NCBI GenBank assembly: GCA_949130495.1
Contig: OX422210.1
Location: 190,449,619 to 190,513,618, forward strand
Length of the DNA: 64,000 nucleotides
Direction of reading: 5' to 3'
Source of the DNA: Sambucus nigra
Taxonomy: Eukaryota; Streptophyta; Magnoliopsida; Dipsacales; Adoxaceae
Of this stretch, positions 12,833 to 24,050 are shown one piece after another. The notes below the pieces were generated by a model. That model saw only the letters and a list, made by a program, of their open reading frames with translations, did not search any database and was not told where the DNA came from. Within the stretch, counting starts at the first letter, position 1, and each line of letters starts with the position of its first letter. The translations under genes were made by a program, and so were the position numbers.

Positions 12833-14981
12833 TGTAACACCCCGTATTTTTGATGATTTAAATAATTATTTTATTAATTATTATTATGGGAATAAGTATG
12901 TAATTAATTATTGTTGTTGCATTAATTAAATTAAAATGCGAGAAATTAATTTGTTATTAATCTGGATTAAAATGATTATTAACTAGTGTGCCAAGGGTTA
13001 ATACTTATTGTTGATAATTATTGAATATTACTATGTGATATGTAATATGAAATTATGCAATTTGATAAATTTTCAAGAGTGAAATATATACTTCAGTTTG
13101 GTAATTTAAGTCTGACATGCGTGTGAGTCGTGTTGGGTCTAATTGAAGGGAATATAAAAAGAAATTATTTTTATTAACTCGTAGGGTCATTTTGAGTGCG
13201 TCGTTGAGTCCGGAAGGGTTGAGATAGTGAAAATAGTATACCCAGTTATTTAGTTTGTGTCCCGAGGAAATTTTAGGCCTAATTAGCGTCCCAAAAGGAC
13301 ATTATGGTAAACTGTATTTTGGGTTTAATTAATGGACGGAAATTGGGAGTTATTTTATCAGCCAATAAAATTCCTTTAGGGTTATGAGACATAGAAAGGA
13401 AAGAACAGCCACAAAGGGTGTGAGGGAGAACCAAATTCCAAGAGGGAAGGCCAAATTATCCTAACGTTGCACAACCGTGACCACCAACGCGTAGATCGAG
13501 AAGAGAGGAACGTGTCTATACTAAGATAACCAAAGGATTCAGATCTTTGATTTAAGGCAAGTGTTTATTACTTTATTTCTTTTAGCAATAATCATGCTCA
13601 TGTTAGTGTAGGTGAAATTAATCATGATTTATATATGAATTGGGTGAAAATTGGAGATTTAAATTATGATTAAGGATTTCTTTAATTAGTAGTTTAAAGT
13701 CCTTCATGCATGTAGAGGATTAATCACAGAATCGGATTATATATTGATGAACGAATATGGGTTGATTCGGTTCTTTAATTAAAAATTTAGAAACTAGGGT
13801 TCATATGAATTAATTTGGGGATTTTAAATAATTATGATCATTAATGATGAATTAATGATCCTAGGATGTCAGGAATGACTTATAATCTGTTATGGGTTGA
13901 TGGGTATTGATGATGAGGTGTTGGGTGTTGAATCTTAGAGGTTTTTAGGCTAAAAAATGGTGAAAAACGCTGAAAATCTGGGCAGGAAGACGAACAGTGC
14001 TATCTCGCGCGAAGTCGCTCGAGCGACACGTGGCAGTTGTTCAAACGACATGCCATCTGGTTCGAGCGACAGAGTGAATTTTTGGGCAAATTTTCTTAGA
14101 ATCCAGTTTTGAGTTTATCGGTTTATGGGAGTGAGAGAAACTACCAGATAATAAACTTAAACAAGACAGAATTTCGGGAAAAGTATGTGAGACTTAATAC
14201 CTTAATTATTTCTTTATAAAGAGAATGTACCTTGGAGATTACGAGAGAGATAGTAATCTAAATATTTATACTAAACGAAATGTTGAGATTTAAAGTACGT
14301 ATGAGAAGTATATATGTAGGTTGGAGAAATACCTATAAATTATAATAGGATGTGTGTGTGACTATTACGTGATATTATTGTTAAGAGCACTAATGGGTGA
14401 TAACCCGGGGGTGCTAGAATCATATTGTTAGGTGCACTAATGAGTGATAACTCGTTGTTAAGCGTACTAATGGGTGATAACCCGGGGTGTTGGATTATTA
14501 TTAATAGGTGTTAACCCGGGGATGCAGGATTCTCTTGATAGGGGCACTAATGGGTGATAACCCGGGGGTGCTCGATTATTATTAATAGGTGCATTAATGG
14601 GTGTTAACCCGGGGATGAAGGATTATCTTGATAGACGCACTAATGGTTGATAACCAGGGGGTGCTGGATTATTATTGATTGGGGAATTAATGGGTGCTAA
14701 CCCGAGGATGCAAGATTTTCTTGATACGTGCATTAAAGGGTGTTAACCCGGAGATGCTGGATTTTCTTGATAGGTGCACTAATGGGTCTTAGCCCGGTGG
14801 TGCAGGATTAGTGTATATATATATATATATATATATATGAACTTGTGAATATTTCTACTGTGTGAAATTAGTAGACTTGGTAATAATAATAATCATTACA
14901 TTGCGCCAAGTGGTGTTAACCTAAGGGTGCAGGATTAGTGTATATATATAGGGATGATGAGACTATATATATATATATATA
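12833..14981 (+). repeat. 5' LTR of the old plus-strand element, first part
   Basis: It aligns from its first base with the 3' LTR at 45861, sharing CGTATTTTTGATGATTTAAATAATTA word by word, and continues to GATGATGAGACTATATATAT. At 14981 the match stops inside a TA tract and foreign sequence begins. The match resumes near 32639. It contains the palindrome GTCGCTCGAGCGAC at 14014-14027 and the 46-bp-period minisatellite at 14385-14815. Confidence 0.85.
14385..14815 (+). repeat. LTR minisatellite, period about 46 bp
   Basis: About ten imperfect units share the core ACTAATGGGTGATAACCCGG, with most spaced 45-48 bp. Two unit types appear to alternate, one with GTGATAACCC and one with GTGTTAACCC. 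A further diverged unit lies near 14903. The matching array in the 3' LTR has about seven units, so copy number has changed since insertion. The unit holds the self-complementary CCCGGG. Confidence 0.85.
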
Positions 14982-16059
14982 GTAGCGGAATGCCCAAAGT
15001 ATGGAATCTTGTACATAATCACAAAACGGCAAAAATTTCCAAAGTAAGTAATTACAAAACGAAAAAAAAAAATTGTTCCCCAAAGTATGGAATCTTGTAT
15101 AATCAAGTCAGAAAATTTATCTTATAACACAAAGGTGTAAAAAAATAAATTTGGGGGGTAGAATTTACTCTGTTTATATAACGATCCGCCCTGATTTAAG
15201 TGTAAACAATATTTATTTCATTTCATCATATAATGGTATACTATTTTATTAAACAAATACTTATAAACAAATTAAAACATTTGGGCAAAATACCCTTTGT
15301 TTATAGGACGCTCCACTGTGTTTAACGAATAAAAAATAATCAACGACAACAATACTAAAGTGTCAATAGAGTCTGCAAATATCTATAAAAGGCCACACTA
15401 TCATACTTTTAATGGTGTTTTACAATACCACTAAAGGGTTATTAAGGAAATGGAAAAGTAAGAATGTTGAGAGTTCGTTTGGCCAAACAGAGGTTAATCA
15501 ACCATGTAGAATATAATCAACTAACTATAGCTACAAAGTAGTAAAAAATTCTGATATATATTACTGCAGTAAAGTAATACACATAGATGTAAATTCCCAC
15601 ATTAACATAGTGAGACAGTTAATGAGGAGGATACGAAAATATTTTTTCAGAGAGCCGAAATTCATCTTACAAATATTTTTTACGAAACAAACTTCCTAAA
15701 AAAAATCAAATATATATCAAAGTTGAAAACTAACAATCATTTTCACAGGGATAAAAGTTATACCAAACTACTAATCTACAATACCCCTACTTGAAAAACT
15801 CAAATGTAGATATGAATAACTAATTTCCTTGCACGGGTAATCCTATCAAAATATTGTGGATTCCACATTAGGAGCCTGCAAAAAAATTATTAAAATCTAT
15901 TAGTTTCATCCCGCGACATAGGTATAAACTTTTGGCAACTGAAATATTATAACATATACGACTCCAACAAAAAAATCATATTCAAAGGTAGGCTATATAG
16001 AATAAAATGGGAGATGTGATAAGAAAATGCAAACACTACTAACAAAATAACAAAGAACA
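14982..16059. other. Noncoding left part of the foreign segment
   Basis: No coding frame is supported. The word CCCAAAGTATGGAATCTTGTA appears near 14991 and again near 15079, with a weaker relative (CCAAAGTAAGTAATTACAAAACG) between them. These are short subterminal direct repeats close to the left boundary, of the kind many DNA transposons carry. The rest is A-rich with no recognisable motif. Confidence 0.4.
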
Positions 16060-16440
16060 TTTTTCTTAGAAATAACAAACATGCCCCCATGGATGTGCAT
16101 GCAAGCATTGCCAATGGAACTAAGATTGACATTTATCGCAGCATATTAGTTTGCCCCCATCACCACACATGCCACATCTATCATCAATTTGATCCATAAC
16201 GTCGACTTGGACAGTTTGAATGACACTTTATTGGCCTAATATTAAACTGAGGAAGCCTACAACTTGTATAAGGTGAATGACTTACGAAATTCCATAAAAA
16301 ATATTAAAATAGGTACAGTTCAACCTAAAATCATCATGACTCTTGAATTTGGACATAGAAAGCATCTTATCACAACACCTACATAAAATCCCATCAGGAG
16401 TGATTTGCTTGAGGATTCTTGAGATAGTGTGATTCATCTG
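16060..16440 (-). pseudogene. Broken PHD-finger fragment, IDM1-like
   Basis: The minus strand reads DDRCGMCGDGGKLICCDKC (about 16128-16186), then a TAG stop at 16120-16122, then FHWQCL and HPWG. This is the Cys4-His-Cys3 layout of a PHD finger, which reads histone tails. Upstream on the same strand (about 16319-16425) is GILCRCCDKMLSMSKFKSH. That resembles the DGIxCxCCxKxLxxSxFExH segment that precedes the PHD finger in plant IDM1-type PHD/acyltransferase proteins. The order of the two parts agrees with that family. The acetyltransferase domain was not found, and frames are interrupted between the two parts, so this is a fragment. The family name is inferred from motifs only. Confidence 0.6.
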
Positions 16441-17398
16441 AAATCAAAACCTAAATAAACATTTTATCATGGTTGAGGATAGTGGTCGACATAACAAAGA
16501 TCAATACCTACCAAACAGAGTAAATATTATAGCAGATGTGAACTTCATATAGATAGTGAAGTTGTCCCTAATCACTATTTAATTTACTCATTTTATTGTG
16601 TACTTACTATTTTGAAGGATTTTGTAAACTTGATCTGGATAGGAAAGTTGGACCTACCCAACAACTACAAATGTTCACATCTCAAAAAATAATTCACTAC
16701 CAAACTGAAACTGTTGTCAGAACTAAGAGAACTACTTTTATAAATGAAAAGCTCATGGAAATAATAAACTCACAAAATGTTATATATCAATGACACATCA
16801 ACAAAGAATATATGTTTAGCTTAATACAAACTTACTCTAATTTTCAAAGCTCAATTATATCTTCTATACATAGCCACTTCAAATAAAGTTTAGGCCAATT
16901 TGAACCATATCACAATCCTTAACATGGAAGAAAAACTTCAATCCTTAATTTTTGAAACTCTTCAACAAAGTAATGAATCAAATGGAGCTGAATAACATTT
17001 TCTTGATAATAATAAGATATAGTGTTCAATTAAGTCACCACATCAAAATGTATAACTGTAATACCCACTTCTTATAGTGAAAAAAGAAAGAAAGAATAAA
17101 GTTTTATAAATATCAAGAAGCACCATAGTTCAAAACAAATAAACTTCATCACATTCGTTGTCAAATCTTGTGATCTGAGTAATAAACTACAAAGTAAGTT
17201 TAATTAACTCACCACATTCCTGGTGTTTATGTTGTCGGTGAACCATATCTAAAAAGCCAAATCAATAAAGCCTTATGACCCAAATCAAACGTTAGTTACA
17301 AAAGGCTTAAAGTTAGTTACAAAACCCTTAGAAACCAAATATAAATAACCACAAACAAAATCTTAAATCGTTGGGGGAGATAGAGTACTTGTTCAATA
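16441..17398. other. No gene seen; part of the foreign segment
   Basis: The stretch is A/T-rich with one chance frame (16596-16793, plus strand). It may hold introns or decayed exons of the minus-strand gene fragments on either side. I could not support any exon here. Confidence 0.3.
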
Positions 17399-17483
17399 GT
17401 GAGATAAATGATAGGCAAAGCCCATTTGCATGATCATCTACAACATCTAGGAATTCACTTAAGCCTTTTGTCAAAGACTTGGC
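17399..17483 (-). pseudogene. Exon-like fragment, unknown product
   Basis: On the minus strand a TTTGCAG acceptor-like site precedes an 85-bp open stretch encoding AKSLTKGLSEFLDVVDDHAN and on to a GTACTC donor-like site. The composition looks protein-like (balanced, amphipathic), unlike the surrounding A/T-rich DNA. I do not recognise the family. It lies just left of the Tekay insertion and on the same strand as the PHD fragment, so it may be an upstream exon of that gene or a separate captured piece. Confidence 0.35.
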
Positions 17484-17531
17484 CTGCAAATGAAACATAT
17501 CATATGTAACTTTTAAGAGATGTTCTATTGG

Positions 17532-20469
17532 TGTGACACCCCGACTAATTAAATACCGGGTAGCTACTCCTTTATTAAATTAATTCAAAATGCCAAGTTG
17601 GTCTAGTTAATAGCATCACTATCGAAAACATTTTAATGATTACTAACCACCTAGTATTTAAAAAGTAAGTTGCCAAACTTTAATTTAAGTCTGAATAACA
17701 TGCAACAAGTGTAATGAAGAATAATAATACCATTCACCATACTGAAGTAAAAAGAATAACCATCACATAAAGTAATTAAAGTTTGGAGGAAAAACTCCTC
17801 CCTACAATCCCACAACTGAAATAAGTAAACCGAATACTAAAACAATACATGTCAAAGTCTGAAAACTGTAATGGAAAGATGTCTCTAATAGAAATGGGCA
17901 ACATGCCCTACAACTGATAGATAATGAATCTGGAGTCCAAGTGATATAAGCGTCTACAAGCAAATCCCTGTAGCTTCCACAAACAGCTACAGCTCGTCAC
18001 CAGAATGAATATCCTATGCATGGTGTCCTTGTGGCTGGGCACCTAAAATGGTTTTACAAAGAAAAAATAGATTTGAAAGCAAACGGGTTAGAGCCCGAAT
18101 GTGGAGATATTTTAAAAAACTGCAAGTGCTTTAAAATCATTTAAAACATTAAATGCAAAGTACATGTTAGGACGTGCACTCACACGATATTCTCACATCT
18201 CGTCTAACTGTGCACTCCTAACGTAAGTACCCATCTACAACGACACAAACCACTAGCTAAGTGACATCATATCTAGCTAGACTGTCATAAGTCCTACCCT
18301 TATTACTCGGTTCTATTAACATTATAACACTCGTAATTAAATAGGGATTTAACGTAAAATCAGTTGCTCAATATGCAATATATTTCACTATCAGCTAACT
18401 CGTTATGTATCTCGAAACAATACCGTAATTATTTTCACAGCATTAACATGAAGGTTCCCATTAATTAAGTGTATATTATTCCCATCATAAATATACAATA
18501 CAAGCACCCCGAGAACTAAGCTGCGGTGCACACATACTCTGCTATCCATCCCGGTACATCACGTACATAAGGATTACAAATTCCGAATCTCTCAGGAATA
18601 GTTCACAAATAACAACATCATAAATAATGGAGGCGAACACAGTCACATCACATGGGTCACGCACATACCTACGCTCCCACGATCAGCGGACTTATTAATA
18701 TCCCAATAAGTCTTTCTATGACCTATGTTCATCAAGGTAACCAGTCTAAATCCGGGCAACACAAGGATTAGAGGGCCCTAAGCGAACGCAAACCTCCCGT
18801 GATAACAAGTATGGTAGGTTTGTCATACACACAATTCATATACCAATACTAAGTAAACACACGTCTTAGTAATCTCGTAGTTTAATTGTAGTACTATTCT
18901 CATTCTCGTACTAATCTATAATTTACACACTTTATACGATTCCGGTTTATAATTATACGTGCCATAATTTATTCTCACGTCGTAGTAGACACTCACGTCT
19001 CAACCCAAACGGTTCATTAATTTAAATCACTCGTATATAATTTACTCCTCATAATAACTCGAAAGTCCCAAATCTATCAATACGTCATCAAAGGAATGTT
19101 AACTCTACCCTCGAACAAGTTTACGGGACTCTCAAAATCAAAACAGGCCAAAAAGGCCCAAACTGCCAGCTCGTTAGAAGTCTCGTTCGAACGAGGCTGT
19201 TCGAACGAGATCCAGTTCGTTCGAACGAACTGTACCTTCTAACTAGATCTCATTTGAACGAAGTATCGAACGAAATTCCTTTCATTAGAAGCGACTGGTC
19301 AACTCGTTAGAAGCTCGTTCGAACGAGGCTCGCTCGAACGACCTGGGGAGGCTCTTCTAACGAACGACCAGATCGAGCCCAGATTTTTCCTTCTTCGTTT
19401 TTCATCAATTTTACTCCTCAAATATCCTATAAAATTAGTCCCAATGATTGTTTTAAGGTCTCTAATCAATCCTAAACATATTATAGTGACCTCCTAACAC
19501 GTTTTCAAGGATTAAATCACTCTAACATCAATCAAAATATAAATCTCTACACTTTTTCTCCAATCATTCAAGAACATAAACCCTAGAATTTGTAATCATC
19601 AATTAGTCCATTCTAGATCCGTATTTGTTACATCCTACGTATACTAACACCAGAACAATCATCTCTATATGGTTTTACATGCAATTTGTCCTCAATATTA
19701 AATTTCTAAATCCAATTAACATGGGTTTTCATTCGTCTTTCAAGAACAATTGGAATTCTTCAATTTTCTAACATGGGAAGAACATTCTCTGAATTTAAAT
19801 ATAATTAAATCACTTGCCTTTATTGTCTCTGAATTTGGTGTTGATTTCTGTAAAGATTTTTGCAGAATTCCATCTCTTTCTCTCCCTCTCCAAGCTATCT
19901 TCTCCAAAGGTGGCTATGGTGGCTAGGGTTTTCTTTGGGAAAGTTGGAAACCTAAATGATAACCTCCGTAGCCTATTGGGTCATTAAGGGTTGGTTAGTG
20001 GGTTTAGTGGGTCTATTCCCAATCAGATTTACTCCTCTAATTTTCGTCAATTTTAATTCCTAAAAATACGAAATTACCAAAATACCCTTTATATTGTCGG
20101 TATGGCCTAAAAATACCCCGGGACCCAAACTACACCCCCGGCTAGTGTTTTCTGACTATCTCGACCCTTCCGGACGCGTTGGTGCACTCAAAACGACCAT
20201 ACGGTTTAAAGAATTTAAATTCACTTTTATAATTAAAATAATACATCATGACGCGGCGGTCACACGCGTCTCAACAAAATTTCCAAAATGTCGTATATAA
20301 ATCTCACGACAAATTTTTCATAATTCAATATTCATATAAAAACATGTATGCACATAATCAAATACCAACTCGCATCTCGTTAGTATTTTATCCGGATTAA
20401 TTTCCAATTAATACGCATTTAATTAATTAATCCCAAAAATAAATATAGCCAAAAATACGGGGTATTACA
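17532..20469 (-). repeat. 3' LTR of the Tekay element
   Basis: On the plus strand it runs from TGTGACACCCCGACTAATTA to GGGGTATTACA, 2938 bp, matching 25329-28266 nearly throughout. A cluster of palindromes near 19170-19375 includes CTCGTTCGAACGAG (19182-19195) and the perfect 20-bp CAGTTCGTTCGAACGAACTG (19213-19232). Open frames in it, for example 20094-20300, are chance. Confidence 0.95.
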
Positions 20470-20481
20470 TACTTCCCCCCT
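20470..20481 (-). other. Polypurine tract of the Tekay element
   Basis: The minus strand reads AGGGGGGAAGTA directly before the 3' LTR. This is the RNase H-resistant primer site for plus-strand synthesis. The same GGGGGAAGTA sits before the 3' LTR of the old plus-strand element at 45849-45860. Confidence 0.9.
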
Positions 20482-20511
20482 AATAACTGAATTTCGTCCC
20501 GAAATTCGAAA

Positions 20512-22170
20512 CTAGAAAGTACCTGGTAAAAACAACTCTGGATAACGTTCGCGCATCTCATCCTCGCGCTCCCATGTGGACTCCTCGACATTGTGATGTC
20601 GCCACTGAACACGCACTAACGGAACTATCTTTAACCGCAGTTTCCTCTCGCTTCGGTCCAAAATAGCAATCGGCCCCTCCTCGTAGGAGCTATCCAGCTG
20701 GAGATCGATGTCCTCCAAAGCAATGTGAGAATGAGCCAAATTATCCCTAAGGTATTTCCTCAGCGAGGAAATATGGAACAGATCATGAATCCGATGCAAA
20801 TGTTCCGGTAACCCAAGTCTATACTCAACCGGTCCGATCCGCTCAGTAATAGGAAACGGCCCCACATACCTTGGTGCCAACTTCCCCTTCTTCCCGAAAC
20901 GCATAATCCCCTTCATAGGAGATACTCTGAGCAAAACCTGGTCCCCCACTTGGAACTCCTTGAAAAATCTCTTCGCATCAGCATAACTCTTCTGCCTGTC
21001 TTGAGCTACCCGAATGCGACTCCGAATCAACTCAATCCTTGCCGAAGTATCCTGAATCACTTTCGGCCCAAGTAGTTTGTTGTCCCCCACCTCTAACCAA
21101 CATGCTGGGGAACGACAAGGCCTACCGTACAGTGCCTTAAACGGATCCATGCCAATAGTGAACTGATAGGAGTTGTTGTAAGCAAACTCCACCAGTGGTA
21201 GGTATTGCTCCCATCCACCCCCAAAGTCAATAATGCACACGCGTAGCATGTCTTCCAACATCTAATTTGTGCGCTCTGTCTGCCCATCGGTCTGCGGATG
21301 ATAAGCCGTACTCAACCGCAATTCCATGCCCATGGCCTCCTGGAAACTCTCCCAAAACTGAGAAACAAATATCTTGTCTCTGTCAGACACGATATTTAGG
21401 GGCACACCGTGAAGTCTCACAACCTCTGAAATGAAGAGCTGGGCATGCTATCTCGTAGTGTAGTTAGTCCTTACGGGTAAAAAGTGAGCGACTTTGGACA
21501 ACCTGTCCATAATTACCCAAACGGAGTCGTGACCCCTCTGCGATGTAGGCAACCCCGTGATAAAGTCCATGGGTATGCTATCCCACATCCACACCGGGAC
21601 CTCCAACGGCTGTAGCAATCCTGCCGGTCTCTGATGATCCACTTTTACAAGCTGACAAGTGGCGCATTTCGAAATGAACTCAGCGATATCTCTCTTCATA
21701 CCGCTCCACCAATATTGGCGTCTCGTGTCTTGGTACATTTTGTCCCCTCCGGGATGCACCGCGAACCGTGAGCCCTGCGACTCTACCATCACCTCATGTC
21801 ACAACATCTCCCCTTCCAGAACTACCAATCTCCCATTGAAGCGTAATCGCCCGTCTGAGCTAACGGTATAGGACTCGGCTCCCTCTGCTAGTAATCGAAC
21901 TATCTGCTCCTGACAGAACGAGTCATTAGCCTGTGCCCGTACTACCTTCGTGACAATCTGCGGTGTAACAGTCATCACAGACATGAAAGATCGGACCACT
22001 ATATCCTGGTGTCCCAACTCCTTCTACTTTTCCTTCCACACCTCTGCCACCTCATCTGCTGGCCTACGGCTCAACGCGTCTGCTACCACGTTAGCCTTAC
22101 CTGGGTGATACTGGATATCGAACTGGTAGTCTTTCACAAACTCAAGCCACCTATGCTACCGCATATTCAA
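20512..22170 (-). pseudogene. Tekay RNase H tail, integrase and chromodomain
   Basis: Reading the minus strand downward: the tail of the RNase H and linker; the zinc-binding part, with CATCQL as its CxxC; the catalytic core with its first Asp in MDFITGLP, second in IVSDRD and the Glu in TDGQTER; and the C-terminal part with GPFPITERIG. It ends with a chromodomain (about 20520-20670: AILDR..LVRVQWRHH..ESTWE) and a stop at 20512-20514. The catalytic D,D,E residues are all present. Stops interrupt at 22156-22158, 22024-22026, 21448-21450 and 21262-21264 (TAG) and at 21799-21801 (TGA). Chromodomains of this clade are thought to steer integration toward heterochromatin. The product is inactive as it stands. 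Confidence 0.93.
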
Positions 22171-23255
22171 CTACTTCTGTGTGAACAGGTACTGTAGGGA
22201 CTTGTGGTCCGTGAACAGTTGGAACTTCTCCCCCAAAAGATAGTGCCTCCAAATCCGTAGGGTAAATACCACTGCCGCCAACTCCAAATCATGCGTGGGG
22301 TGATTCTTCTCATGAGTCTTAAGCTTACGAGAAGCATAAGCTATGGCCTGTCTCTCCTGCTGCAATACACCTCCAAGTCCTTGCAAAGACGCGTCGGTGT
22401 AAACCAAATACTCAACTCCCGGTCTCGGCAATGCAAACACAGGTGTTGAGGTCAATTTATCCTTCAATTCATCGAATGCCAACTGACAGGCATCACTCCA
22501 GATGAATGGCACACCCTTACGAGTCAGATGTGTCAAAGGACCTGCTATCTTGGAGAAACCCCGAATAAACCTCCTGTAGTATCCTGCTAGACCCAAGAAA
22601 CTACGAATCTCCGTCGGTGTCGTGGGCTGTCCCCACTCCCTCACCGCGGATACTTTCCCCGGATCAACAGATATTCCCCGATCGGAAATAATATGTCCCA
22701 AAAACTGGACCTTCTTCAGCCAAAACCCGCATTTCTCATATTTTGCATACAACTCGTTCTGACGAAGTGTCTGCAAAACCTGCCTCAAATGCTCGGCGTG
22801 CTCCTCCTCTATCTGGGAGTAAACCAGAATATCATCAATGAAGACAATGACAAACTGGTCTAGGAAATCCCTGAACACTCTGTTCGTCAAGTCCATAAAC
22901 ACTGCTGGAGCGTTGGTCAAACCAAAAGGCATGACCCGAATCTCGTAAGAACCATATCTCGACAAGAACGCGATCTTCGAGACATCCTCCTCCTGGATAC
23001 GTAACTGATGGTAACCTGATCTTAAATCTATCTTCGAGAAGAAATAAGCTCCTCTCAATTGGTCGAATAAGTCATCGATTCGAGGCAACGGGTACTTATT
23101 CCGTATCGTGACTTTTTTCAACTCTCGGTAGTCCACACACAATCTCAGTGAACCGTCCCTCTTCTTTACAAACAAAACTGGAGCGCCCCAAGGTGAGGTA
23201 CTCCTGCGAATAAAGCCCTAACCTAACAGCTGCTCTATCTGATCCCGTAACTCCC
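22171..23255 (-). pseudogene. Tekay reverse transcriptase and RNase H
   Basis: An uninterrupted 334-codon stretch (22171-23175) covers most of both enzymes. [20 protein letters not shown] marks the start of the polymerase palm, [13 protein letters not shown] the middle, and FIDDILVYS (residues 112-120) the active-site YxDD variant usual in gypsy elements. The RNase H follows with acidic residues D261 in YTDAS, E298 in DLELA and D323 in FTDHKSLQY. The frame extends upstream beyond a TAG at 23218-23220 to the frameshift near 23265. It closes at a TAG, 22171-22173, inside the RNase H to integrase linker. Catalytic residues look intact, so the lesions are confined to the edges. Confidence 0.95.
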
Positions 23256-23987
23256 TCATCTTAGCTGGAGCCATACGGTACGGTGCGCGTCTATAGGTCT
23301 CGTACCCGGTAGCAAATCTATAACAAAGTCTATCTCTCGACTGGGGGGTAGGCCTGGTATCTCCTGAAACACATCCGAATACTCCCTGACAACTGGGATA
23401 GAATCTAAAGGAATCACTACCTCCTTAGAGGTATCCTCCTCTATGTAATACAGATGAGCGGTCGATCCTCCCTCTGGGCGAGGCATCGCCACTACAAACA
23501 TCTCTTGCCCCAGAATGGCAAAAACAATGCTCCCGCTGAAGCAATCAATCATGGACCTATAAGCTACGAGCCAATCCATACCGATAATCGCATCGTGAAC
23601 ATGCATATCTAATACCAACATGTCTGCAGGTAATACCAAACCACCAATCTCTACCCCCACTCCCCGGCATATAAAGAAAATAAGTGACCCACTCCCCAAT
23701 GGTGAGTCAACACACGTCACTGTGCTCTCTGCCGTAGCTAACAATCCTAAAGCTTTCGCGAAGTGTGTAGCTATAAAACAATGTGTAGCCCCCGTATCAA
23801 ACAATACCCGACCCATAGTGCCATGGATAGGAAACGTACCCTCAATCGCGGGCGGTGCCTGTGGAACTGCAGCCTGGTGGATGTTATAGACACGTCCATA
23901 CTGTAGCTGCCCCTGCTGAGATGGGACTGCTGGAATGGGTGGCAATGCTGCCATCTGTGGCGGTGCGGGGAGAGCGGCGGGAAACAT
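23256..23987 (-). pseudogene. Tekay aspartic protease region
   Basis: The frame continues from Gag with a Pro/Ala/Gln-rich linker and then the protease, whose active-site motif LFDTGATHCF lies at about residues 62-71. It resembles the single-domain retropepsin that cleaves the Gag-Pol polyprotein. Downstream, YSDVFQEIPGLPPSREIDF leads into reverse transcriptase. A frameshift near 23265 breaks the join, so the frame drifts and closes at 23256. The continuation of the polyprotein is readable in a shifted frame. Confidence 0.9.
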
Positions 23988-24050
23988 AGGCCTCTGTGGC
24001 TCCTGGCGAGCACCCTGCTGCTGCTGCTGTGGGGCCCTGCCCCTATCAGG

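Noticed and set aside
14982..15000. Left end of the foreign segment as a Helitron terminus
   Set aside because: On neither strand is there a CTRR end with a hairpin next to an A/T insertion site, nor a matching TC start at the other end. The TA tract makes any short terminus ambiguous.
16257..16285. Intron inside the PHD fragment (GTAAGT to TTGTAG)
   Set aside because: The span would be 29 bp, too short for a plant intron. The break is better explained by decay.
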